Below are positions 1-12,437 of a stretch of DNA of 64,000 nucleotides, piece after piece. Source of the DNA: Gavia stellata. Lineage: Eukaryota > Chordata > Aves > Gaviiformes > Gaviidae. Below the pieces are notes generated by a model, which saw only the letters and a program-made list of their open reading frames with translations, made no database searches and had not been told where the DNA came from. How positions within the stretch are numbered: position 1 is the stretch's first letter; each line of letters opens with the position of its first letter. A program made the translations under genes and the position numbers. The DNA lies in NCBI RefSeq assembly GCF_030936135.1, contig NC_082637.1, forward strand, positions 59,116,775-59,180,774, read 5' to 3'.

Positions 1-398
1 CTTATCTGGGATGTCCACCCCCACACCCTTCTTCAGCTCTTGGCTTGGGAGCTACATTGATCCTTGCCTGAGCCACTCTGTATGTATGCTTGTGCCTGAC
101 CATTTATCTTGCTGACCCTGACCATGTACCTGGTTTGACTTGAGAACTGACTCATCATCATGGATTTGTCTGGCCAGCACTGGATTCTTGTCTGACTGGC
201 TACTGCTGTCCATCTTCAGGTGCTGTGTGATGGTGCCCTGTCAGGGAGATCAGTGTCCCTGCCAGTGTTGTGCTTGCCCTTAGCTCCTGAATTCTATTCC
301 CTTGTGAAGCAGCCCACCTCTTGTTGCTCTTTGGACAGCAAGAGAGAAAGATGCATCACGAAAATTTCACTTTTTCACCTGATTTATAGTTTCATTTC
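1..398. other. Unassigned intergenic sequence at left edge
   Basis: No gene is supported here. The first 250 bases are pyrimidine-rich, with recurring 'cttgcctga', 'gcctgacc' and 'ctgaccctg' words that look like a decayed repeat I cannot classify. One short open frame (220-411) runs into the LTR that follows and has no recognisable features. The segment ends with the bases atttc (394-398), which form the left copy of the target-site duplication of the adjacent LTR. Confidence 0.4.
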
Positions 399-984
399 TG
401 TCATGGTTTAACCCCAGCTGGCAATAAAGCACCACACAGCCGCTTGCTCACTCCCCCCAGGTGGGATGGGGGAGAGAATCAGAAGAGTAAAAGTGAGAAA
501 ACTCATGGGTTGAGATAAAGGCAGGTTAATAGGTGAAGCAAAAGCTGCGCAGGCAAGCAAAGCAAAACAAGGAATTTATTCACTACTTCCCATCGGCAGG
601 CAAGTGTTCAGCCATCTCCAGGAAAGCAGGGCTCCATCACACATAACGGTTACTTGGGAAGACAAACGCAATCACTCTGAATGTCTCCCCCTTCCTTCTT
701 CTTCCCCCAGCTTTATATGCTGAGCATGACATCATATGGTATGGAATGTCCCTTTGGTCAGTTGTGGTCAGCTGTCCTGGCTGTGTCCCCTTCCAACTTC
801 TTGTGCACCCCCAGACTACTTACTGGTGTGAGAAGCAGAAAAGGTCTTGACTCCGTGTAAGCACTGCTAAGCAGTAACTAAAACATCCCTGTGTACCAAC
901 ACTGTTTCCAGCACAAATCCAAAACACAGCCCTATACTAGCTACTATGAAGAAAATTAACTCTACCCCAGCCAAAACTAGCACA
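399..984 (-). mobile_element. Solo LTR of an avian endogenous retrovirus, with 5-bp target-site duplication
   Basis: The 586-bp element starts with TGTCATGGTTTAACCCCAGC and ends with CACA, giving the TG...CA ends expected of a retroviral LTR. It is flanked on both sides by the same five bases, atttc (394-398 and 985-989), so both termini are intact. Read on the minus strand, a TATAAA box (complement of 712-717) is followed about 135 bases downstream by AATAAA (complement of 575-580), the U3-to-R order of an LTR; this sets the orientation. No gag, pol or env sequence adjoins it, so it is a solo LTR left by LTR-LTR recombination. From memory, the opening sequence belongs to an LTR family common in bird genomes. 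A 5-bp duplication suits an ERVL-like or some ERV1-like groups, but the family was not checked. Confidence 0.85.
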
Positions 985-3900
985 ATTTCACTAATGAACT
1001 TCAGTGTCTTATGAAAGCTGGAAATGTGTGTCACACCATCCTGACTTCTGTCTCCCTGGTTTTCACAACATTTCCCTGAAGCACAGTAGTATTTTTGTTT
1101 ATACTGTAGAAAATATATTCACTTTAGAAAACCTACATTGGAATAAGAAGACAATTGGGAAAAATAGTGTTGTTTTCATGATGCTTACAGCTGAAATTGC
1201 AATTTGGGTGTTAGTGGAATACATTGCTGAAGGATGCAGTGAGTGCAAAAAGTGGGCATATATTTAAATGAAAAATGGTTAGATATTTGCATGTGACTTA
1301 GTACATGGAAAAGCCACATCATGTACATGGAGTTTCCTGTTCGAAAAATAGCAGGAAGCTGGGGAACTCTCAAGAGAAGTATCACATACTCGTGCCCTGT
1401 TCTTACTCTTCTCTAAACATGTGCTTTTGTACATGATTAGAGACAGGCTGCTCAACTGGGGCGGCGGTCTTCATCTGAGGTAGCACAGATATACTGATGT
1501 TCCTATATTGTTATGCTTCGTTTTGCAACAGAGAAATTGAATTGGTCTGCAGAGAGTAGACACAGCCAGTGAAAGTAAATCGGTTAGAGTCAAAAAAAAA
1601 GAACAAAACATTTTTTTGTGCTGAACCAGTAATCCAGTGGAAAAATTCTGACCATGTCTAACACACTGAAGACATGCATCAGCAGATGGAAACCACAGCT
1701 TAGCAACTGTGATCAAAGTGCTTGTCTTTCAGCTTCCCTGTGACAATGACAAAGTATGAAAGTAAGACCAAGATATTAGTCATGGTTAAATTACATAAAT
1801 TGTTATGGGAATAGCCCATTGTCCCTCCTAGGAAGGGAGTAATTCCTAGTAAACTGAAAAACCTGTAAAATTAGTAACCACAGACTATAAGGCAGGATAT
1901 GTGTCTTGTCACCAGTTCTCCCTCATCACTGGCAAACTGACAAGGCCATCGCAGGCCTGATACAGTAATGAGTCTCCTACGTCACTGCTCCCTGCTGCCT
2001 GTGCATCTAATAAACACCTGGATTTAAAAGCAATATGCAGCTTCAGAGGAATAAGAATCCAGCTTTGAACTGTCAAGTAATATCCCATTTGCACAACCAA
2101 GCTTCATTTCTAATGTACCCTACTCACAAAAGCTTGTGGAGCAACACAGTGTTCACATAATTATTTGGGCTGTTCCAATGTGGATTCATCATGCGTCTCC
2201 TTAGCAGCAGATGGAGAACTACGGCAGGTCACCCCCTGAATTCCTGAGTGGTTGCTGATCCTGGACTAGGTACCAGCTCCCAGCTGAGTGACTGAACATG
2301 GCTGAGAGGCTGCAGAGCATTCACTGCAGGCTCCCAAAGGCACATCCCTGAGAATTATCAGCATATGGGAAGCCAGTATTTTCCTCTGCCTTGTTTTTGT
2401 CAGTGTCCCAGTTGACTTCTTCACTCACTTGAAATGCTAGTAGAATGGGGCCTGAATATTCTCTCTTGGAAGGCAATGACCATATGCAGGGACAAATTAC
2501 AAGCCAGAGACGATCATAAATCCAGCTTCTCCAGAAACGATAGGCGATTACAGTATGGATGTAACTAACTAGCAGCTCAGCTCATGCTCATCCATTGCCA
2601 GTTGCCCCAGAAATTTAATTGTGCTTAAGAGCCCTACTAATTATGATTAAAGTACTTGGCGCTGGCATTTTGCAGGATCTCCTGGCTCTGTAACAGTCCA
2701 AGGTGGGAGAGACAGGTTTAATGGGTCATTTTCTGTTTGAGCTCACTGTGGTGGAGGAGCACAAGAGTACCTCCTCAAGACTGAGACCAGCTCGGTCCAG
2801 CTATGCAACATTTCTATCTCTGGCACTGCTTTAATGTCATTTGAAAGTCAAGCTGGGAAACACATCCCGTGATGGCATCTCCCTTTCCTACCCATTATCC
2901 CTTATCCCTGTCCCGCATAAAAAACCTCTTCTGCTTTGCTGACTCCAGACGATACTACAAAGAACACAGCACCCAGCCTAGCTTTGGCTGGTAGTGTGAT
3001 TTCAATTGCAGTGAAAACACCATGAGGATTAGTTCCCTTGAGGAAGCAGGTGCAAAGCAAGATTAAATGATTAAACCCTGTAGGATTCCCAGCAGGGTTG
3101 CTCTGTCTGCAAAGATAATAGCATAAACATCCTCAGAAAAATAAGAATGTGAGTAAAGTAATCACAATAGCAACTTCTGTGTCACCGAGGGGAAAAAAAG
3201 AAAATTGTCCACAGTATTCCCATACTGCAGTACTAATAACTAACTCTTGCTGCTTATTGCATAACTGTATAGAAATCCTCTCTCCCTCTCTTCTGCAGAG
3301 ACAGGCATGACTCTCACTGTGTCATGGGGAACAGCTTTATGATGTGTGGCTCTTGTTTAGTTACTGTGCAGATTTATTTGCACACGGAGGACAAAGGAGC
3401 AGAGAAGCAATCTGCATACAAAAAACAGTTGTACTCACTTGCACCCAGCTAGCTGATTCAATTTCCACATTTATCTTTTCAGAAAGCAACATATGTGTTT
3501 TTGTGTGCATGCACATATGACTATACACACCCCTGCATCTATGCACACATAACTGAAAAGATATAAGAGCACAAGAGTTGGTAGATGGCTGGTCAGATAC
3601 TCAGCTGATTTCTTAGCATATACTCCTGAACTAAATTTGCAGGAAAGATGTTTTCTTACCTCCCCTAGTCCCAAATGCTTTCAGGGGGAAAAAAAAAAAG
3701 GAGAAAAGTTTTGTCAGAGCTCTTCAGCTTCAAACTAGCCTTTCCACAGCACTTTTCCTACTTACATCTTTCTTATCAGCATGAAAGTGAATGTTCCATC
3801 TTCCCCTTAGTGCACCCAAAACCCCTTCTGAAAAGTACTGTCTGTTGCCCCAGGAAGCCTGCTTACCAGTTATGCATTGAAGGAACAGGAATACATTGTC

Positions 3901-6900
3901 GCTTCCATCTTAAGGCAATCCTTGTGCAGTCAAGAAGGGGTGAGCTGGGTGTACCATGACCCCTACTTCCCAAAATCACCTGTACTTTTTTCCCTATTTG
4001 TTGCTCACTTAAGGCATTTGTGCAGAGATCACAGCTGCCTGCGCAATGCCTTCTGTTCTGCACCAGCAGGGATAGGGGTGAGAGGGGCAGAGATGGTGCA
4101 GGGCTTTTTCTGGATCTCAATAAGAAATGCCCAACAACAAATTGTGTAATAAAAGAGCTCTTTCAATAAGATAGAATAAAAAGAAGACTAAAGATACTGA
4201 GTAAATGCTTCGCATTTTGAGAACCCCACTTTCATGCACCATTGAATGGACTACAGAAGTATTTTCCCGCAGCATGCTTTGCAGATCCCATCTGTGCAGA
4301 GATCTTTTATCTTCTAGGTCATTGGAAACATTATATTATTTTCTTACAAGAAAACAACTCTATTTGTAAAGGATGTTCTGATGAGAACTTGCTGTTCTAT
4401 TAAATAAAGGCAAGGCCATGCAGGTGTAGTAATCACTGGTGCCCAGTGGGAGCTGCCTGCAGTTACAATTAGCTGGCTGAGTTTATCCTGCAGTCAAGAG
4501 ATTGTGTGTGATAACACAAGCATGAAGGCCATGCTGTATGCACAGCACAGGCCTTGGTGTGCTCAGGTTAACTGTATTGTGGGTCACTAACTCCTTGACA
4601 TACAATGGTCAACCGGTCAGGGTCAATAGATTCCACCCCTTGATCCACATACAGTTTACTTTTCTCAAAGGTTTTATAACTTAAGGATTATATTAGTAAT
4701 CTGTTCAGCTAATAGAAAGTTTCCCAACAGGTGAGGATGTTATCTCTGTCGTAGCACCCACTCACACACAGTACAACCCAGCAGCTACTCAAGCTAGCAT
4801 ACAGGCTGCTCAAGCCTTAAGTACTAATCCCAGTAGGGCAGACATGGCCTGTTCAAGATCACTAACTCCTTAAACACAGTCCCTTTTGCAGGGTTCCCAA
4901 TACAGGATCCAACCCCTGAGATCAGCTCTCCAGACTCACACAACTGTCTTCTGACGCCTACACACTATCCTACTCCCAGTCCATGACTGATGTTGCCACA
5001 ATTAAATTGCAACATTACATTTATGTTCCTTGCTCTAATCAAGCCTACTTGGCCAATACTGCTCAAACACAGTCACATTGCTTTATCTCTTGCTTATTAG
5101 GTATATCCTCATTACCAGTTTCCATAGAGACATAAAGCTCATTCAGTTGTTCTGCTTTAAAACTCCTGAAAGCATCTGCATTTCTAATCTCAGATGAAGG
5201 CAAACCCATTTTCCAGGTTTCTTATCTCTTGATAGTACATTAAAGTCTAAGATACTCTTGGTGATTGATCATTCTTTCTTTCTATCCAATGATGTTCAAC
5301 ACTTTGGCAAGCCTTTAATGATTGGCAAAAGTCAGATACATACCCTTCTTCCTGTTGATAGCCTTATTCCACACACTGAAGAGCCTTCTGAGTCTTTGCA
5401 GCTGAAAGTAAAAAATTGCACATTGCATATTGTCAATTAATTAATATTTTATACCCACTTCAGACAAGTTTGAGCAACAATACAACACAGAACAGAGACA
5501 TAAATGCAGATATCTTAAGAGTGTTTGGGTCGTAGTAAAGGGATGAGTCAAGGTCTTAATATTGCCGTATAAGATTTAGGAAGTCCTCAGTTTTCTTGAG
5601 CAGAATCATGAAAATAGATCTCAGAACTTTGTGTTTTCTGCTTAAATAGAATGTTTGTCTTCTGGACAGATCTCTGATGGTCTGCCACTGCTCTTGATGA
5701 GTTTCCACCATGCTAATTTCTTCAGAGGAAACTTTCTATCACAGCCTCCTCTGGGCTAATGCCTTAAAAAACCTGTATCATCTTGTAGACTCTCACTTAG
5801 GAAGACAACAGTCTAAACAAGATCTTCAGATGTAATGCTCTTTCCTCCCTTGTTCACCAAACATCCCACCATGAAGACAAACCAAACAGACAACTCTCTT
5901 GAGTGCCAGAAGGAGCAGACATGACTGCCAAAAGCGTAAGTCTAAAGCCTCCTTGCAGAAGGAGTTCTTTCTTGCTGTCTCTGAAGAAGCTTTTTTAATC
6001 ACAGATGTATAATTACTGTCACAGTTTGGGTGATGGAGTATTTCAGAGAAGCTCTCAGGGCATCAGCCTGGGAATGGTGACTGCACTAGTGCACAAACAC
6101 TTGTGTTATTCTGCTGTACCTCATTCTGGGCTACGCATAAATATCCAACACCTTCACCAACTCCAAATCGCCTTTAAAAACTTTATTTATGGTGCTATTC
6201 TAGTGTTGCAACATTGCCTTTTCCTACCTGCAGGACCCAGGAAGCCAATTGGAAAGGGACAGGATGGATGCTTCAGCAGTATAAATCCATGGTTATAATC
6301 AAGCTCTGTGCTAACTGTTGATATGCTTCACTAAGGGTGCTGAGAGTTTTCAGCCCTTTATTCACTGTCCAATGAGAAGACCCATCACCAACACTGGGTT
6401 CTGGATATAGCACCTTGTTGAAGGAGCAGAAGATCAGAAACCTCTCAGAAGCAAAAGAGGAGGAAGATCTTGACATACTGTGCTGAAAGAAGGGCTGGAG
6501 CTAACTATCAGTAGGATGTTTCCATGTCATACCAGCGCTGGGCTCAAGAAAGCTAACCCATATAGATGCAGCTTGCCACTGACTTAACCTGCCCTCATAC
6601 TTTCCCCTCTCGTTATTCCTTCGCTATGGGCTCCAATACAGCATTGTCATATGGCAATGGCCTTTGCAGCATTGCCAGGCAACAGCAATTGGGCGCATCT
6701 TTCTAGCCAGCACTTTCTCCAAGCTTCTTTCTCTAGTAACATCTCCTCATCAGTGGCTAAACTCCTAAATACAAAGACCTCAGTGTTTTTAGACCTATTT
6801 CTTACTGGCCTTGCTCTCTCTTCAAACAATAGCCTAGAAAAACCTGTGCTTTACTGAACAGGGGCAGAAACAGTACAAGTCAAGAGCCTGCCTCCAGCTG

Positions 6901-9900
6901 CAGTGAGATTGTCTTTGCTAAAAAAATGATTCTGAAGTACCTATAAGTGCCCTTGACTACAGCATTGCAAGAAGCTACTTCCCAAAGGCCTTACTCCCTG
7001 ATATTATGTAAAAACCTCATCTTTCTTTAGATAAAGATATTTTCTGGTGCTCACGGTTGAAATGGAAAGCCAGGAGAAACAGAAGCCCTGAATTCTTCAG
7101 AGTGGCAAAAAAACCTAGGACAAATCCTGTCTGCTGAAACTGCGCTACGGTAGAGTTTTATCAGACATGAGGAAATATTTTCTAATGACAACAATACAAT
7201 GCAGACTCTGCCTCCCTAGGAAAGGAGGATTCCCATTACAAAAGGTAGAAAGAGAACATTAGACAAACAACTGTAGGGTATGCTTTAGAAAGAATCAATT
7301 CTGCCTTCAACAGCTACAGGCTAGATCAGCTGTTGTCTAACCTTAAATATCACTAAATAACACTAAATATCAGCAATCCCATCCGTGTGCCCTGAGACAC
7401 CATAGGACAGACAACAATGCAGTTGCCCTGGAGCTTTAACAGTGTTACAGGAGCTGCATTTCTGTCTGGGATGCTTGTCTCATGAGATCTTATTAGCCGT
7501 CAGCCTTTCCTGTGTACACATATGCACAAGCTAAGTGCTTTCACACCAGGGCAGGTGACACAATAATGCTCTGATACAGCTTCATCTTGTGGCACTATGG
7601 GACTACAGCTTGATTTGTACTGCCAGCAGCAAGCCAGAAACTTTCAGACACCCCCCACCCCCCCACAGTATCTCCCTTGCCTCTGGGACCTCCAGTATGC
7701 ACCTTGGGGCCAGGGCAGAGCAGACAGCTGTGGCATCTTCTTTGTCAACCCTGTACCCTTTCTTTTATCATCCCATGCCTGTAGTTCTCTACATAACATC
7801 CTCTGTCTCCACTTCTCGAGGCTTATTCTGTCTTAACAAACCTGTATTTCTCTACGCAACATCATTATGTTAGAGTGATAAAACCATAGAAAGCTAAGCA
7901 AAAGTTATACAAATTAGCACCTGGTCAATCAAAAAAATTGCTGTTACAGCTAAATCAGGTGAAACAAGCCGTAGGCACATACCATTAAGTTCAGGTAAGG
8001 CAAGCACGGTAGTAACTGACTAAAAAAGGTTACAAAGGTTATGGCCTGTTACTAGCAATACTGTATTATAGGGCTACACAGTAACAGTGTACAATAGAAT
8101 ACCCCAATACACCTCTTGATCAGATGGTCATCTGGCGCAGGGTCTCATCTCATATTATGGTCAGAAGTGGCTATCTGCAGGACAGTTCAAGAACAAGGGA
8201 AGCAAGAATATTCTTCCACACTCCAAAAAAATGTGTGCGTCAGGGCTTCCAGCAATGTTCAATAAAATCTACATGTCCTAAGGCTAGTGGCATGATCATT
8301 AAGTTTCTAGTTTCAATAGAGAGGGGAAGAAAGCTAAGAACCAGTGTCCTGTGAGAAAGGCAACTTTTAGATCTTAGAGAGGCAGCTAGATACAGTCCAT
8401 GAATGAGGTGGTTTTATCCAAAGGAACTCCACATTATCAACCGAAGTATCAGAAATCACAACCATAGCAGGATGGATATAAAAATACAATAAGGTGTGGT
8501 GGTTGTCATGGTGAATTTCCATCACACTGGGCACTTGCAGGTACTTGAGAATAATGAGTCTGAAGTTGAAAGGCAAGATCCTGTTTCCAAGGGAGGTGTT
8601 TTTCAAAGCCACTTTTTCTGTGTGTTAAATAAATTCTTTTTTTAAGATTGTCTGTCCTGATTTACTACGGCAGCTTAAAAAAAATAGTCTGAATGTACTT
8701 GAATCCATTATTTGTAAAGAAGAAAATCCCCTCTTCATACTTCTGCCAACAGAGCTCAGCTTCCTGAGTCTATGAGCTTTCAGGAAGTTTAGCCTGTGGA
8801 AAGACTTAAGCTATCTCTAATATTCCTTGGGAACTACATAGAACTTTTATGCATAGTTTACTTGAAGGACAATAAGGAACAACAAATAACAGTTCCTTTT
8901 AAAAGGATCATCAAGATTTTTCTTTAACTTGGAAAAGTAAGAGGGACCCTGAGGAAAAACTACTGTTTGCCTTCAGAGAAAAGATGGAATTCAGGTACAA
9001 TGATAACAGGAATCAGTCGTAGCAGTGGTAAGGTTGACCTTGTCACTCATCCAGACTATATGATGATGCATGTCCTTGCAAAATTCACGAAGTTGTTAGA
9101 TGCCCTCTAACAATGTCATTGAAGAGACAGATCCTTCTTTGTTACCAAGACTTTCCAAGGTGTGAATTTCTTTCCTGACTGGCCACTGAAGGATCACCGG
9201 AGCTAATGTGATAAACTGCATGCATGAAGAGGCTCCTGCCAAATGCAAATTTGCATGGCTATAACCTTAAGAGTTGCATGTTCCTCTGACATTTGCCAGT
9301 ATGGTTGAGGATGTGATCCATACACATGAGCAGACAGCTGCTTTTGCCCTGTCCTGCAGCAGGGTGCTAATGTCAGAAACACAAACACAGCATAGGAGTC
9401 TTTCATCAAACATAGGAATTAGGGTCACTATTTGCAGGTCAGTAACAAGCTGGTATTTTATGTCCCTACGGTTGTGCATAAACAGGAAACTCTCCTGCAG
9501 TGCTCCTGTGAGTAGCACTACCTTTCCTCTAGGAAATATCCCCAGCACATGCAGTCCCTACACATCCCATTATCTTCAAAGTTCCTATGTCAAAGACGTA
9601 ATGAGTGGGAAAAGGAAAGCCTCACCTTGTCTTGCTGTTTCACCCAGTCCTGAGTGACCACTGCAGAGACGAAAGGAAAGATGAGCTCACTCCTTCATAG
9701 AGTTGTTATTTTGTTCCTGAAGTCATCTTCAATGCCCATGTTCTTTCCTGGCAGAGATCTACTCAGAGACATAAAACAGGTTGGTGGCATGTGTGAGAGC
9801 AGCTGTTCCCAAAATATCCCCAACCTGAAGGATTCACTCATGAGTTGCCTTGGCACTTGACTTGTCAAGATGCATGCATTGAGGGAGATTTTTCAGGCTT

Positions 9901-11989
9901 CTTGCAGGAAGGTGGGATCCCATTACAAAGGGAAAGTTGAGGGAGTCACCCTCCCATAAACAAGTGTCTCACACTAGCAACAGACAGTTAGAAAGAAATG
10001 AGATCACCTGTTGCGTTAAAGAGCAAGGCAATTTGGCAGAAAATAAACCCCCTTGCGTTCCAGCTTGTCCTCAGATATCAGAGGGGCTGGGGGCGGCTAG
10101 GCTTAGATTCTGAGTGATGCCCAATTTTTCTGTGTTACAAGTCCGGTTGCGTTCAATGTATTGAACTCTCACGGTTATGGATACACTCGTAACACCGTAC
10201 TCCCCTGGTGTTGCCAACATCTAAGGTTGCCTAGGGAACTTGTGTGGGATGGATTCCTTGCATATTCGCCACACTCCACCCTGAAGATTTCTTCAATGCT
10301 GTACCTTTAATATAAATTTAATTTCTAAGTTACCTCCAGCAATTATTCCATATCACCCTACACTTTCCATACTGGCATCCCATTTTGAGTAGTAGCTCAG
10401 AGCCCTGCCTGTTTCACCAAATAGCTGAGTCACAAATTAGTGTCAGGGTTGCACTTACTTGAGGAGTTATTTGCCAGGTCCAGCACTTTGCTCTGGCTAG
10501 TGTCTGGAGAAGTAAGAGGCAGTGGGGACACAGGCTTGCCAGGAGAGTCTCAGCCAGAGATCACAGGGCCACCACAGCAAAGAACAGGAGTGGAAAGAGA
10601 CGTGTAATACTTGAACAGCAAGTTTGGGAAATTTTGGGAAATACTATACAGGACAACTGCCCAAATAACATTGCAATACCTTCTGTCTGCCACCATGATA
10701 TCTAATAATGGTGTTTCACCTGATCAAACAAAGCTGTGATACAGGCCCCTTCTCCACAGCCCTGTAATTATCCGTAGTGCCAAAGCAGACAAGAAAGCTG
10801 GAGCTAACTAAATAGCCTTGTGTCCATTTTCTACTGAACTATCCTTGAGGAAAATAATTAAGGCAAGGTCAGGAAGCAATGATTTTGGAACAGAAAGAAC
10901 AAAAGCAAAAACCATCCCAAGAAGATAAAAGCCAAAGGGGTGGGGGGCTAAAAAACAGAAGATAGAAGATGGAGATTCTTTGAGAAATGCACTGGAAAGT
11001 ACGTGGAAAATATTAGTTGGAAAAATGCTGCTTGCGATGTCAAGGCAAGGGCATGTAGAAAGGAGAGAAATAACCTGGATTAATTTCTCAGGTGGCTGTC
11101 TTGTCAAAAACAAATATTGGAGATAAAGTAGAAGACAGAGTAGGAAGCAAGACCCCATAGGATGAAACAACAGACAGGAAGGGCTTGTTTAAAAACTCAG
11201 CTTTTAATTCAGTAGGAATTCAAAAGTGACCAGTATTCAAGTGATTCTAGTTCTACAAACTATTAACCTAAGATGAGGCCAGATCTCTGCAGGTGTACCT
11301 TTCAAGGTTACAGAAAGAAGAGGTAGAAGGGGACTTCTCTGATCATCAAAACCAAGCCTGCTATCACAGACAAACATACCATTGAATCCCTTCTGTAAAT
11401 CTACAGAAAGGAAATGAGTCTTATGGTGTCTTTCACCATTTTCTCAGCCACAGTCACAGTATCTAAGAACTGACAAAGTAACTCTCACAAGACATTGCAC
11501 AGACAGAACAGATAAGCTTGGTTCAAGATCGTCATCACGATCAAAATCTGATCAGAGGCTGGAACAAAATCTGATTATGAGGTCATGTATCAAAATTGTG
11601 GCCTAAGAAGAAACCACCCACTTTCTTCTTCCTCCCCACAATGTCTCCTCTGTTGCACCAGCAAAAAACATGCTTTCAAGTACATGGAGAACTAGAATTA
11701 GGAGGGTGGTCTGGGTTTGTGTCGTGGACAACCTTTTCACCTTAGAGTTCCAGTCTATACTAGCTTAACATGTTTGTGAAATTACAGCCTACATCTCATC
11801 GTTTTATCTAATACAAGAAAAGTCTGTAAGATCATGTTGAAAGACAGGAAAAGAAAGACAGAATTGAAGTCTCTGGAATAGGTGGATTAAAAAATGAGGA
11901 ACCAATCCACTGTGACAAATTCAGGTGCAAATTTTTGGACAACTCCTGATTCAAAGCTGTGTGAACTGCAGCTGTGTGAACATTACTGC
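985..11989. other. Intergenic region without a supportable gene
   Basis: Eleven kilobases with no recognisable coding exon, RNA gene or complete mobile element. Short open frames occur on both strands but none shows a known domain, a credible splice structure or a length beyond chance. Three points stand out and are reported separately: a TAATTA/ATTA-rich segment near 2440-2720 that resembles a conserved noncoding element, a diverged direct repeat (4583-4650 and 4855-4922), and a possible retroviral LTR remnant near 9990-10290. Confidence 0.6.
9990..10290 (+). repeat. Possible degraded retroviral LTR fragment
   Basis: AATAAA (10042-10047) is followed by a stretch containing more CpG than its surroundings (ttgcgttcc, gtccggttgcgttc, cacggttatgg, actcgtaacaccgtactc). 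That sequence looks like the R/U5 part of an avian LTR rather than ordinary intergenic DNA. Neither terminus nor a flanking duplication could be identified, and no primer-binding site was recognised. The assignment is tentative. Confidence 0.3.
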
Positions 11990-12048
11990 AGTTGGACTAC
12001 ATGACCTTTGGAGGTCCCTCCCATCCTAATTTATTCTATGACTCTGTG
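11990..12048 (+). repeat. CR1 LINE 3' tail fragment
   Basis: The words 'gttggactacatgacctt', 'ggaggtccctcccatcc' and the terminal 'attctatgactctgtga' match the 3' end of chicken-repeat-1 (CR1) non-LTR retrotransposons in sense orientation. CR1 elements are typically 5'-truncated and end in a short tandem octamer rather than poly(A). The 5' boundary is unclear; decayed CR1 sequence may begin as early as about 11915. Confidence 0.75.
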
Positions 12049-12144
12049 ACCGGATTGCCTGTTAGAACAGATGTAGACAAGTCTTGCAGATAAGGTTTGC
12101 GGTGAGTTCCACTTACTGAAAAAAAAAAACATTTTGGGAGTCCA

Positions 12145-12437
12145 GAAGACAGAGCCAGGCTCTTTTCAGGGTGCCAAGTGACAGGACAAGAGGCAATGGG
12201 CACAGATTAAAATATATGATATTCCATCTGCACACAAGAACAGACTTTTTTTTACTCTAAGTGTGGTCGAACACTGGGATGGGTTGGCCATAGAAGTTTT
12301 GGAGTCTCAACCCCTGGAGCTTTTCAAAATCTGACTGGACACAGTCCTATGCACCTGCTTTAGCTGACCCTGCTTGAGCAGAAGGGTTGGACTGGATGAT
12401 CTCAAGTAGTGTCTGCCAGCCTCAGCACTTCTGTGAA
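12145..12437 (+). repeat. CR1 LINE 3' fragment
   Basis: A second sense-strand CR1 3' region lies about 100 bases after the first. Diagnostic CR1 words are 'gtgacaggacaagaggcaat', 'gaacactgggatgggttgg', 'agtctcaacccctggagctt' and 'ggttggactggatgatctc'. It ends in 'cagcacttctgtgaa'. It covers the end of the reverse-transcriptase ORF and the 3' UTR. The sequence is decayed and has no open frame. Confidence 0.85.

Noticed and set aside
9274..9657. 127-codon + strand open frame
   Set aside because: A minus-strand frame of similar quality overlaps it and no domain is recognisable. Length is within chance expectation for 64 kb.
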